Assembly: GCF_036898095.1 (NCBI RefSeq)
Contig: NC_090745.1
Location: forward strand, 77,522,699-77,586,698
Origin: Palaemon carinicauda
Lineage: Eukaryota; Arthropoda; Malacostraca; Decapoda; Palaemonidae
DNA length: 64,000 nucleotides
Reading direction: 5' to 3'
Part shown: piece after piece, positions 1 through 12,220 of the stretch
Layout of the letters: the number at the start of each line of letters is the position of its first letter
Position numbering within the stretch: position 1 is the stretch's first letter
The notes under the pieces: generated by a model
Database searches by the model: none
Told to the model about the DNA's origin: nothing
The model's input: only the letters and a program-made list of their open reading frames with translations
Position numbers and translations under genes: made by a program

Positions 1-59
1 CCTCACGAAGAGACAACCCGCAACAGTCGCGGAGCGGAGGTCGCGTCACCTGCGATAGT

Positions 60-1030
60 CATCCGCAGGGGTCTACCAGACGAAGTGGAGAGTCTTCTGT
101 GGTTGGTGTCGTGGGAGAGGTACCTCTTCCCTTGATGCCTCTACTCCAGCAATAACGGAGTTATTGCTTATCGGCGGGAGGAAACTCTTTTCCGCTCTCG
201 GCAGTGAAGCCTATCCCTCAGCCTTTCCCTGTCCTTCAGGCTGAAAGGAATAGGTTTTTTCCTTCCCGCTGGATCTTTCTTCGCTCATGCGAAGCTACGA
301 ACGTACCTGCCCCCAGTCGGAGTGAGACCTCCTCCATGGAGCTTGGTTCGGACTCATAAGTCCCTTAAGAGATCTTCTTACGAACCATTACGTCAGGCCT
401 CTGATCGGCGTCCGTCTTGGAAGACAGTGCTCCTGCTCGTTCTAGCCTCGGCCAGTGTGTAAGCAATCTTCATGGTCTCGTATGACTCCGCCCTTTCAAG
501 AGGATAGGGGGAGGTAACATTCAGGTTCGCTCCGAGTTGTTTTCTAGACTCAGAATCTTGGAGTCCCGGACCTTCGGTTCGACTCCTTCAAGATTTCGAG
601 TCTCCGTTCTGTATCAGATGACCCAGACCTTCTCCTTCTTGCCAGTAAAGGAACCGAGGGGTTATCTTTGAGAACAGCTGCAGTTTGTCCTCGCGTGCAA
701 GCCCGGTTTGGGAGCACAGGAAGGACGCAGGGGAGAGTCACCAGTATGCCTTTTCAGCTCGGACTCAAGCGCATTCATCTCGACTTGAATCCAGACCCTC
801 CCCGTCACGTCGCCCTACAGCACGATGTCGGATACATCGCAACGTCCCTCGCCTTCAAGAAGAACTACTCTGTGATGCAGATGCTACAAGCTGGAGTCTG
901 GAAGCGTCTAGTGACCTTCGCAGCCCACTTCCTGCAGGACGTGACCCACAGGGGTATCGATACGTTTCTATCGCTCTGTGGTGGCTACACAACAGCTTGT
1001 CTAACCTCAGGCTCCTTTTTGGACAGGTAG
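60..1030 (+). pseudogene. DIRS-D1 tyrosine recombinase remnant
   Basis: This is a broken tyrosine recombinase, the integrase of DIRS-type retrotransposons, readable only by moving between frames. An N-terminal piece VYQTKWRVFCGWC starts near 79. A core box resembling LASAxRVSELHGLSYD lies near 440-490 but contains a stop. The C-terminal part (668-1030) shows IATSLAFKKN and GVWKRLVTFAAHFLQDV. The catalytic tyrosine expected in HYLxDV is Phe here (AAHF), and HxxR reads HDVG. A second copy with the same order lies at 34570-35371. The copy is dead; the family assignment rests on motifs I recognise, not on a search. Confidence 0.7.
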
Positions 1031-1440
1031 CAGAAGGTTGAGGGCATTGTTACCAGGTTTTAGACTGCATGAACGGAAGAAGTATGTCTGGCCCTTACTT
1101 CTTTCTTCATCCTCCCCTCTACTGGGGAAGCAGCATCCTGGTCTCGGCATAGCTGACCTCAAACCTCTGCAGGTAAACCATGCTTCCTTGTGTTCCAAGT
1201 ATTGAGACAATACTGTCGCGTCCCCCATACCCTGACGACGTATTGGGAACGTCCTAACCCAGAGTTCCTTCTAGAACTCCAGGTCAACTGCCTAGGACGG
1301 GTCACATTTTCTTCCTTCACACACAAGCTTATGTAGGCCACACGTTTCCTTGCGGAGTAATGAACTTCTTAGGTGCAGGGACTCCTTTTCTCCCGGGTAA
1401 GCCAAAGCCAGTATGGCTGGGGACTTTCCACCCTTCTTAA
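1031..1440 (+). other. 3' untranslated region of DIRS-D1
   Basis: No coding potential is visible. The stretch is colinear with 35372-35835 (shared pieces such as GGACAGGTAGCAGAAGGTTG and TCTGCAGGTAA), which marks it as the 3' untranslated part of the D family. Confidence 0.65.
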
Positions 1441-1790
1441 GGGCTGTCACCCTATGTAAATAGCGTGGTTTGTATTTCGGTTACGGAACAAATGACAAAT
1501 TCGGAGATACTGTAATTTGTATTTTTCCTAACCATACAAACCTTAGCTATTTACACATATTTGACCGCCAGCCCTGTCCCCCCCCAAGTCAAGTCCTACC
1601 TCTAAGTGAAGCGAGACATTTCACCGGTGTGTGAGGGGGGATCCCCCTACCCCTGCTAACTAGCGCGGGGTAGTAAACCCTCGTTAAAATCTAATGGCTC
1701 GTCAATTTCAGCTACGCCGAAAGTAAACCCCATGTAAATAGCTAAGGTTTGTATGGTTAGGAAAAATACAAATTATCTCCGAATTTGTCA
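1441..1790 (+). repeat. DIRS-D1 internal complementary region and right inverted terminal repeat
   Basis: GGTTTGTATTTCGGTTACGG (about 1465) is the complement of D-family left ends at 7561 and 38458. The following TGACAAATTCGGAGATA plus TTTGTATTTTTCCTAACC is the complement of this element's own right end at 1740-1790. A block joining complements of both termini is the diagnostic ICR of DIRS elements. The right terminal repeat then runs to ATTTGTCA at 1790 and shares GACGAGCC and CTTTCGGC motifs, inverted, with the D-family left ends. Confidence 0.75.
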
Positions 1791-1915
1791 TTTTAATTTT
1801 CTGGGAATATCTACTTTAGTCATATATACCCTCAGGAAGCTACTGAAGGAACCTTCCATCAGGACGTCATGGCTATCTCACCCAAAAATAGATTTTTCGT
1901 TTCGCTCAAAATCCG
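1791..1915 (+). repeat. A-family DIRS terminal fragment (A5)
   Basis: This matches the outer part of the A-family terminal repeat: CCTTCCATCAGGACGTCATGG, ATCTCACCCAAAAATAG and the canonical end CGCTCAAAATCCG (with TTTCGCTC here). D1 ends directly at 1790, so D1 probably inserted into this older repeat. Confidence 0.75.
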
Positions 1916-1922
1916 TTTTTTA

Positions 1923-1924
<2 letters not shown>

Positions 1925-1955
<31 letters not shown>

Positions 1956-2570
1956 TACTGAATTATTATTACCTACTAAGCTACAACCCTAGTTAGAAAA
2001 ACAGGATGCTGTAAGCCCAGGGGCTCTAACAGGGAGAATAGCTCAATGAGAAAAGGAAACAAAGAAAAATAAAATATTTTAAGAGCAACAAAATTAAAAT
2101 AAATATCTGCTATATAAACTATAAAATCTTTAATAAAACAAAAGGAAGAGAAATAAGATAGAATAGTGTGCCCGAGTGTACCCTCAAGAAAGAGAACTTG
2201 TAACCCAAGACAGTGGAAGACCATGGTACAGAGACTATGGCACTATCCATGATAAGAGAACGATGGTTTTATTTTGGAGTGTCTTTCTCTGAGAGCAGCT
2301 GCTTACCATAGTTAAAGAGCCACTTTTACCCTTACAAAAAGGAAAGTAGCTACTGAGAAATTACATTGTAGTAGTTAACCCTTGAGTGAGAAAGAATTGT
2401 TTGGTAATATCAGTGTTGTTAGGTGTATGAGGACAGAGGAGAATGTGTAAAGAATAGGCCAGATTATTCGGTGTGTGTGAGTAGGCAAAGCAAAAATTAA
2501 CCGCAACCAGCGAGAAGGATCCAATGCACTACTGTCTGGCCAGTCAAAAAAAACCCATATAGAGAAAAAT
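1925..2570 (+). repeat. Dispersed repeat with (ATT)n head, copy 1
   Basis: An (ATT)n run leads into CTACAACCCTAGTTAGAAAA, GCCCAGGGGCTCTAACAGGG and about 550 further bases. They are colinear with 37660-38330. No RT or transposase is visible. It looks like a short non-autonomous element or a 3' LINE fragment whose microsatellite may be its tail read on the opposite strand. Short open frames inside it are not coding. Confidence 0.65.
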
Positions 2571-2634
2571 ACTAAACTAGCCAGCACTCATCCATTTCTT
2601 ATAGCAAATTCCAGTTTCGCTAGTAATTAAAGTA

Positions 2635-5071
<2,437 letters not shown>

Positions 5072-5497
5072 AACCTCTAGATACGAAAGAATCGGTTTAC
5101 GAAATTGTCCTTTGTGGAAGGAGATGTGAAGAATTTTAGGACTGTGATTACGAAAATTTTTTCGGACAACGAAAGGCGGTACGGAGTGGGACCTCGACCG
5201 TTTCTGAAACTGATTTTAAAAGTCGCGCGCCGCCAACCCGTAAACTCTCTACCATCATCTGGCGTTCCCATTGGTTATCTCCCTACTCGGATGCTAGTTA
5301 CCACCATGAGATCCTGCTCTCCTATTGGTCGGCATCTACTGTACTGTATCCGATCCTGCATCTACGCATTGGCGTTCCTATGTCTTTTCGTTCTGGCAAT
5401 GGTATCGTATGCATTGACTTAGTGTGTGATTTCGCTTTCGTAATAATTTTACAGTATGTACTGTTATTGTGTGTGATATTACGTTACATCATTAGCC

Positions 5498-7233
5498 TTG
5501 GGTCCCAAGAAAGTCGCTGATGTTAAGGGAAAGAAAGGATGATGCTTTCAATGGAGATTAAGATGGAAATAATCAAGAAATGCAAGGCTGGCATGTAGTT
5601 AAGTGTGCTTGCGAATCAATATGGCCGAAATCCATCTACGATAGGAAGCTATCAAAAGCAGCAACACCTTCTATGGACGTGACTATTTTCTCCAGCAAGA
5701 GGAGCCTCGTCCACGATTAGGTGGAGAGACTGCTGTTTGTCTGGATAAAAGATAAAGAAATGGCTGGAGACACTATCACTGAAGCGATAATCTTCCAGAA
5801 AGACAGCTCTATTTTCGGTGATCTCGTGCTTGCTCATGCCAAAGCCGATGTAGGAGAATGAACATCGAAGCAGGAACCCCCAGAATTCAAGGCTTCTCGT
5901 GGGTGGTTTGAAAAATTTAAGAGACGCTCTGGCGTTCATTTGGTGGTGCGTCATGGAGAGGCTGCAACCTCGGACATGAAAGCAGCCGAAGCCTTTGTTA
6001 AGGCGTTAGACGAGTTGACTGTCTGGGAATGCTACAGTTCCCAGCAAGTCTTCAATTGCAACGAGACTGGGTTTTTTTTGGAAAAAAATGCCTCATCGAA
6101 CGTACATCACGGCAGAAGAAAAGAGGCTACCTTGGCATAAGCCTATGAAGGACAGGCTTACCCTTGCACTCTGTGCAAATGCTAGTGTGTATCACTCTAA
6201 TACTTCTCGAGCCTTCAAGACGGACAAAGTCACTAAGGGAAATCTAAATGTGTTGTGGAGGGCTAATAGAAAAGCCTGGATAACAAGACAATTGTTTATT
6301 GAGTGGATAAATATTTGTTATGGCCCGGCTGTGAAAAAGTATTTGGAAAAGAAGCGCCTCCCTATGAAATGCCTGCTGGTGCTGGGCAATGCCCTGCTCA
6401 CCCTCCTTCCCTCCATGAAGATATTGTAGCAGAATATTCCGTCATCAAGATTCTCTATCTACCACCGAACACCACCCCTCTCCTCCAGCCCATGGACCAG
6501 CATGTGATTTCAAACTTCAAGAAGCTTTATACGAAATATCTCTTTCAAGATATGTTTCGAAATCATTGAGAGTACAAACCTCACTCTTCATCAATTTTGG
6601 AAGTAGCATTTTGATATTGTCATATGCCTCAAAATGATTGATCAAGCTTGGCAGGAGATTTCGAGGTGCACCTTGAACTCTGCTTGGAAGAAGTTGTGGC
6701 CTGGTGCCGTCTCCAGCCAGACCAAAAATGAAGACGATTCCGATTATGTTGACGATTCTGAACCTGTTACTCAATCTGAAGTTGTCGAGATAGTTACACA
6801 CGGGAAGTCCATGGGTCTGGAAGTTGATGAGGCCGACATTAATGAGCTTATCAAGGAGCACCAAGAAGAACTTACGACGAATGACCTGAAGGAGTTGGAG
6901 GCCATGTGAGTGAAGGTTGTGCAGGAAGAGTACAGCGGGGGTGGGGAGGATGACCCACTGACATCGGCAGAAATTAAGGAGGGTCTAGATGGCTACTTTA
7001 AAATGGTGGCTCTCGTAGAAAAGAGACACTCAGAAAAAATTCTCACAGGTCGTGCGCTCGAGTACCGTGATGAAGTTTGCCTGAGTCATTTCAGGAAAAT
7101 ATTAAGAAGCAGGCAGAAACAAGCTTCTTTGGCCAATTATTTTAGAAAGAGGCCTTTGGTAGAAGCAAACCAAGCACCAGCTAAGAAACAAAAGAAAAGT
7201 GGCAGTGATGAAGAAAATACGGTGTGTAATTAA
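5498..7233 (+). pseudogene. Tigger/Jerky-like DDE transposase pseudogene
   Basis: The protein would cut and paste its own transposon. It opens with GPKKV (the expected ATG is TTG at 5498). A CENP-B-like helix-turn-helix follows (MEIKMEIIKKCKAGM, LANQYGRNPSTI), then GWFEKFKRRSGVHLVVRHGE, the DDE_1 core, and a basic C-terminus (KKQKKSGSDEE). Several frameshifts and stops break it. The first catalytic Asp is Asn (FNCNETG for FNADETG) and the second is Gly (LVLGNA). The third lies in QPMDQHVISNFKKLY and is intact. The copy is therefore inactive. Confidence 0.85.
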
Positions 7234-7560
7234 ATTTAGGAAATACAAAACTTAAAGTAAAAAATACAGAGAGAGGAAAAAAAAAGAAATTTTATTTTAA
7301 GTTTATCGTAAAGTTAAATGTTAATATTTCCTGCCATTTGTAGATGCGTTTCCTAAAATTAAGTGTAAATGTTTTCTGTCATTTATAAATCTGGTTTTTA
7401 AAGTTAAGTGTTTACCTTTTCTGCCACTTGTAAACGTTTTCCGCTTTTTTCATCCTCCTCCACCGCCCCACACTTCGCTCTCAGACATCGCCTCACTCCA
7501 AAGTTAAGGTTCCACATTTTTGTTACTGTATTTTTACTGTTTGCTTTAATTAAACACTTC
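7234..7560. other. AT-rich 3' region of the Tigger-like element
   Basis: Three degenerate copies of a roughly 50-base motif (AAGTTAARTGTTAA...TTTYCTGCCATTTGTA) lie at about 7309-7435. No gene or terminus was found. Confidence 0.5.
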
Positions 7561-7905
7561 TTTGTTCCGTAACTGGAAAACAAACCACGCTATTTTTTAG
7601 GGGTTATACTTTCGGCAGAGCTGAAATGACGAGCCTTTAAAATTTAGCGAGTGTTAACTACCCACACCGCTAGTTAGCGGGGGTAGGGGGGTAGCTTGCT
7701 ACCACTCGCGTTCACACACCTGTGATTTAGTCACTTTACTTTTGGCTCAGATGGAGAGCAGTTGTTTCCGCTCTCCCTTCTACCCTATTCTGGACTGCCA
7801 TTAATTTTTGTCTTTTAACTTACTTTTTTTCTTGTACATGTATATATATGAAAACATTCTTAATGTTTATGTATATATATGTGTATAGAAATGTGATAAG
7901 TTTCC
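7561..7905 (+). repeat. D-family DIRS left terminal repeat and leader (D3)
   Basis: It starts with TTTGTTCCGTAAC, the left end predicted from the ICR at 1465. It continues with CTTTCGGCAGAGCTGAAATG, GACGAGCC and a G-rich tract, colinear with 38458-38709 and inverted relative to 1540-1790. The leader TTAATTTTTGTCTTTTAACT (about 7802) is also the interrupted target of B1 at 38710/45041. The C element starts at 7906. D2 (32156-36052) may be its other half, but the D2 end differs enough that two subfamilies are possible. Confidence 0.7.
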
Positions 7906-8153
7906 TTTTTAAACATTAAACTTACCCGCAGGTTATATAAAAATAGCTTTAGTCCTCTGACGTCCGGCAGAAATTCAAAACTCGCGGCAATCGCAGATAG
8001 AGTAGCCAGGTGTACACTAGCGCCCTCACGCGAGCTACACAGAACCATTCCATGAATCTTCAGATTTGCCCTCCGGTCACATCGGCAACATCGTTATAAT
8101 TTACTCGTGATTAACCTGGATTTTAGCAGTATATTGGTGGTGTACTTCTAAAA
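7906..8153 (+). repeat. C-family left inverted terminal repeat
   Basis: It begins TTTTTAAACATTAAACTTAC and contains ACTTACCCGCAGGTTATAT, CGGCAATCGCAGATAGAG and CGCGAGCTACACAGAACC, all found inverted at 31965-32140. It ends in leader sequence interrupted by A1 at 8154. Confidence 0.85.
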
Positions 8154-8731
8154 CGGATTTTGAGCGAAGCGAAAAATCTATTTTTGGGTGAGATAGCCAT
8201 GACGTCCTGATGGAAGGTTCCTTCAGTAGCTTCCTGAGGGTATATATGACTACAGTAGATATTCCCAGAGAATTAAACTAAAGGTTCCACAGAATTCTAA
8301 CTTCTGGTGTAAGTACCCATAAGGTTTCCTTTTAGGATTTCTTATAATAACGGAACGTATGCTTGACACGCCACATAGCTATCTACACCCCACATAGCGT
8401 TTACGCTTCGAGGGGGGAGTGCGGCAAGTATCAGGAGGAGCCGTTACAAAGATCTCCTCCTGCGTTACTGTTACGGTACCTAGCGATGTAAACAAACGGC
8501 CGCCATAGCTGGCCGCCATCTTGGTTTACGTCACATTCACGCACTTCATTCCTGATTCTATCTAGCGTATCTGTCAGCCTCCATGATACAATAAGAAAGG
8601 GAGGGGCCTGATGGGCCAGAATAGAGAACGAGGGCGGGTCCATCAGGACGTCATGGCTATCTCACCCATAAATAGATTTTTCGCTTCGCTCAAAATCCGT
8701 TTTTTGGGCTCAAGCCATGACGTCCTGATGG
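8154..8731 (-). repeat. A1 right inverted terminal repeat and ICR
   Basis: It begins with the terminus CGGATTTTGAGCGAAGCG and GGGTGAGATAGCCATGACG. It runs through a repeat matching 22935-23292 inverted and ends in an ICR. There, CGCTTCGCTCAAAATCCG (complement of the right end) meets TTTTTTGGGCTCAAGCC (copy of the left end) at 8699/8700. GCCGCCATCTT at 8512-8522 is an inverted YY1-like box beside TTACGTCAC. Confidence 0.85.
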
Positions 8732-9517
8732 AAGTGTACCAGAGAATTAGTGTATCGTGGATTTTCCCCGTTTCAGTAGTGCCTTCTACTTAAAGAATAT
8801 TCCTTTGGTCTGATGACCTTAGAAACCGTGACATCTCCGTTACATGTCACTACCAATGGCATAAACTATGACATGGCTTCCTGTCCCCCTGGCAGGGAAG
8901 TCCTGTTTGGACGATAGGAACATCTCGAAGTATCCTGATGAAAACAAACTCACCTGTAGAGGAGTATCTTGTCAGTTTCATAGATAGATCAGGAAAGTTA
9001 AGTACTTGTGTAGGAACAAATATTTCACTTTTCTTAGATGAGCTTATATCAGACAGGAGCAATATTATAACATGAATTATATTAAAGGTTAAAATAGGGG
9101 CAAATAAAACTCAGTAACAGTAGTGTATTTCATAAAGAGGGGCGAAATAAGACGCATTTGGTAGCGAAAATTCTATTTTATTCAAGAAAATATTCGCGAT
9201 AATATGAAATAAGAAAATAATTTACAATAAAATTATTGATTAATAAACATAGACTGAGGACTACATAAGACAAGGGTGTGGAATCTGAAAAGGAAAACTT
9301 GCCATTACACACATGGGTTCCAAAGGAATTAAAGTCTTGTAAGTCACAATACACTTCATATCCAATAAACGTGGCACACGTGTTCAAGTCTATGTTACTT
9401 CACCTTGTAGAAGAAGTCTTTCGTGCCACTAAGTGGCACTTAAAATCACTGTATCGCACTAGGGTCAACACAGGCACCTGTTGAGTTAGTCCCGAAATAA
9501 CTCTGTCCTACTCAGCA
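8732..9517 (-). other. A1 3' untranslated region
   Basis: No coding signal. The first 350 bases are colinear with 52477-52830 (A3), for example GTGGATTTTC and CTTCCTG(T/C)CCCC. The remainder is AT-rich and seems specific to this copy. Confidence 0.6.
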
Positions 9518-10378
9518 CTAAGCAGCAGGTTTCAATACACTACCTGCGGCTACCACGAATCTTTTGACTTCGTGCACCTGCTTCGCATAGTGTTTAAAGA
9601 ACACTCTTGAGGATTTCCAGCCTGTGAAAGATCGAAGGCATTCAAAATCCATTCCTTGGAAGAAATTTAGGGAAGAGGCGATTTTTCTAGGATCATGACC
9701 TGCGGGTGTACTGTCAGGATCCGCTCTGTGAATAAAGTAGGTGATTTTTGCCCTTAGTTGTTTAAGTGACAAATCACTACCCAATGTTTCTCCTTTAAAG
9801 AGTTGTCCTCCGCCAAAGTCTGAAGTTCTTCGAAGATAGACCTTTAGACTCTCTATTGGGCATACAGAGACATCTTCCTTCAGGGGGCAGATTCTCCATG
9901 GGCCCCACCTCTTAGTAGGGAGTTCATTCTTAGCGAGAAACGTTGGGTCAGGGAAGAGGGTAAGTTCCCCTGTTTCAGCAAACTGTATCTGGCCCTCTTC
10001 TCTAGATAAAGCCACTATTTCACTGACTCGTGCTCCCGAGGCTAGAGCAAAAAGGAAAATCACTTTTTGAGTCAAGTATTTCAGAGGGCAAGATTCATTG
10101 TCCAGGCTAGAGGCAAAATGGAGCACCTTATCCAGAGACCAGGAGATGGGTCTCGGTGGAGGTGCAGGACGGAGTCTAGCACATTCCTTCGGAAGTTTGT
10201 TAAAGATTTCGTTTGACAGGTCTATCTGGAAGGCATACAGTAGTGGTCTTGTCAAGGCCGATTTACAAGTGGAAATGATATTGGCTGCTATGCCTTGTCC
10301 ATGAAGGTGAATGAAGAAGGACATACAGAAATCTATGGTTATTTCCGTAGGATTCTTTGCCTTGACGAAGGACACCAA
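9518..10378 (-). CDS. Tyrosine recombinase (YR) of A1, catalytic residues intact
   Basis: This 286-codon open frame carries the integrase that inserts DIRS circles without target duplication. The core shows ASGARVSEI (first Arg, about residue 114), GHDPRKIASS (His-x-x-Arg, about residue 228) and GWKSSRVFFKHYAKQV (Trp and nucleophile Tyr, about residues 250-263). All the key R-H-R-Y positions are present. The frame begins at a TTG, so the true N-terminus lies upstream. The matching N-terminal piece (FLEEYKTKSTRRQ) sits in the RNase H frame and ends in TAG at 10396, so one stop plus a frameshift, or a frame overlap, separates them. Best-preserved YR in the window. Confidence 0.9.
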   Translation of the reverse strand: MVSFVKAKNPTEITIDFCMSFFIHLHGQGIAANIISTCKSALTRPLLYAFQIDLSNEIFNKLPKECARLRPAPPPRPISWSLDKVLHFASSLDNESCPLKYLTQKVIFLFALASGARVSEIVALSREEGQIQFAETGELTLFPDPTFLAKNELPTKRWGPWRICPLKEDVSVCPIESLKVYLRRTSDFGGGQLFKGETLGSDLSLKQLRAKITYFIHRADPDSTPAGHDPRKIASSLNFFQGMDFECLRSFTGWKSSRVFFKHYAKQVHEVKRFVVAAGSVLKPAA

Positions 10379-10395
10379 CTTTTCCAGGATGACTC

Positions 10396-11261
10396 CTATT
10401 GCCTTCTAGTAGACTTTGTTTTGTATTCCTCTAAGAAGTCTAAACATTTCTTCGAGATTCTGAACCTTTTCTTCACGGCTAGGGAGAGAAAATCATGAGA
10501 TGGTCTCGGGGTTTTCTTTGATGAAGCGAAGACAGTCGACTTCTGTACCTGCTGGGAGAGAACTGGGTCCGGCAGAGGGATCAGCTTGGGCTGTAGCTCC
10601 AAGACTAGAGGGAACCAGTTGCTCCGGGGCCACTTGGGAGCCACTAGGGCTGCTGTTCCCTCGAAGGTTCTCAGTTTAGAGAGTACTTTCAACTGAAGGT
10701 TGGGTGGTGGGAACAGGTAAATTTTGGACCATATGTTCCAATCCAGGGACATGACGTCCACCGCTTCCACTTTGGGGTCCTCGTATGGAGTCACGTACAG
10801 AGGAAGTTGGTGGTTGTCGCTCGTCGCGAAGAGGTCTATCTGCAGTTCCGGGACTTTACGGGAGATGAAGGAGAAGGATCTTGCGTCTAGGGACCATTCC
10901 GACTCTATGGGGCTTGTCCTCAATAGAGCGTCCGCCGTCACATTGCGGAATCCTTGTAGGTGAACTGCTGAGAGGTGCCATCTCTTCCTGTCCGCTAGGC
11001 GGAAGATGGGTAACAGCACCTGGTTGAGTTGGGGCGATCGTGAGCCCTGACGGTTGAGACATCTGACCACAACGGCGCTGTCCAGAGTGAGACGTTTGTG
11101 GATCGAAGGACGAGGAGACAGTTTCTTCAGAGTGAGAAGAACCGACATGGCCTCCAAGATGTTGATGTGAAACGTCTTGAATAGGGGAGACCATGTTCCT
11201 TGAACTTGTCGCTGGTGGGAGTGACCTCCCCATCCTTCTAGCGAGGCATCCGTGTGGATGG
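10396..11261 (-). pseudogene. RNase H and C-terminal domain of A1 pol
   Basis: The open frame holds an RNase H that removes RNA from RNA/DNA hybrids during reverse transcription: HTDASLEGWGGH (first Asp), NILEAMSVLLTL (Glu), LTLDSAVVV (Asp) and NVTADALLRTSP (ADALSR variant). The DIRS C-terminal block IDLFATSDNHQLPLYV and APKWPRSNWFPLVLEL follows. The last codons (RFRISKKCLDFLEEYK) already belong to the YR N-terminus. The LINE inserted within the CATCCACACGGAT codons of the HTDAS motif at 11261/11262 and separates it from RT at 17721. Confidence 0.85.
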
Positions 11262-12220
11262 CCCTCTTAATGAGAGAATGCCTTGATGAAGTCATTGAGC
11301 TTCAGCACGGCATTTCATTCCCGTGCTGAATCTTGGTGACGGGCAAGAGGGCTCTCGAACTTAGGGAAATTGCTCCCCCAGTTCGAATCTAAATTTCTCT
11401 CTTTCATCTTTTTCTTCTGCTTAATATTACTTCGACCTTCTCCTAATTTTATCAACTTTCTTTCATCTTGCTGTCCTATCTCTATGATTATTATTTTTCT
11501 TAGTTATATATATATATGTAGATGTATGCATATATATTTATTTATTTTATTTGTTCATTTATTTATTTATCTATTTTTTTCTATTTTATTTAAATGGCGT
11601 GGATATTTCCACATTCGTTATTACTGCCTGCTTAGATGAATGGGAGAAGGGATCACGGGTGGGAGGTATTCGCATTCAAAGCTATATATGAGAGTATTGG
11701 ATGATCTCAGCCATCCCAAAGATGGTTTGGACCCTTTTGGCGGAACTACTCTCAAGGGTTGGGTCATCGGAATCCAGGGGGATCCAATCCTTGAGGTGGG
11801 ACTCTTGGCTTTTGGCCGGAAGCCCATCATTACAGATATGGGGAGGATGATTCCATATTACTTTGGTCTCAGTCCTAACAGGCGGGTTTAGCTTACACCT
11901 GTGCCTCTATATCTGTTTTGATGCTATCCTTCGGGTAGGGTATGGAGTGGACCATCTGGGAAGTATACTCTCATTGTGCCGATAGTGGAGAATACAAATT
12001 TCCTTTCCAACGTATGATACTTTCTTATAATTCTCAAGCAGGTACCCCAACAAAACAACAACAAAAAACATGAAAACCCCACCCTTAAATATGGACCCTT
12101 CAAATACTGACTCCCCATCCCCTGATTTGCTGACTCCCCCCTGGCACTGTTGACGACTTCTGCTACTGTAATTAAGGAAAATTCTTTTGACCTTCGAACT
12201 AAAAAGGACCACTCTACTGA
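11262..12220 (+). other. LINE 5' untranslated region
   Basis: It starts CCCTCTTAATGAGAGAATGC and contains a short inverted pair (CAGCACGG...CCGTGCTG near 11310), an AT-rich stretch (11500-11600) and an 83-codon open frame (11640-11891) I do not recognise. I would not call that frame a gene. Confidence 0.6.

Noticed and set aside
1441..1790. Initially read as a MITE family with TTTGTATTTTTCC terminal repeats
   Set aside because: The block joins complements of D-family left and right ends and follows a D-type YR, so it is an ICR plus terminal repeat of a DIRS element.
11640..11891. 83-codon open frame upstream of LINE ORF1
   Set aside because: It is too short and lacks a motif. The second LINE copy is truncated and cannot test conservation.
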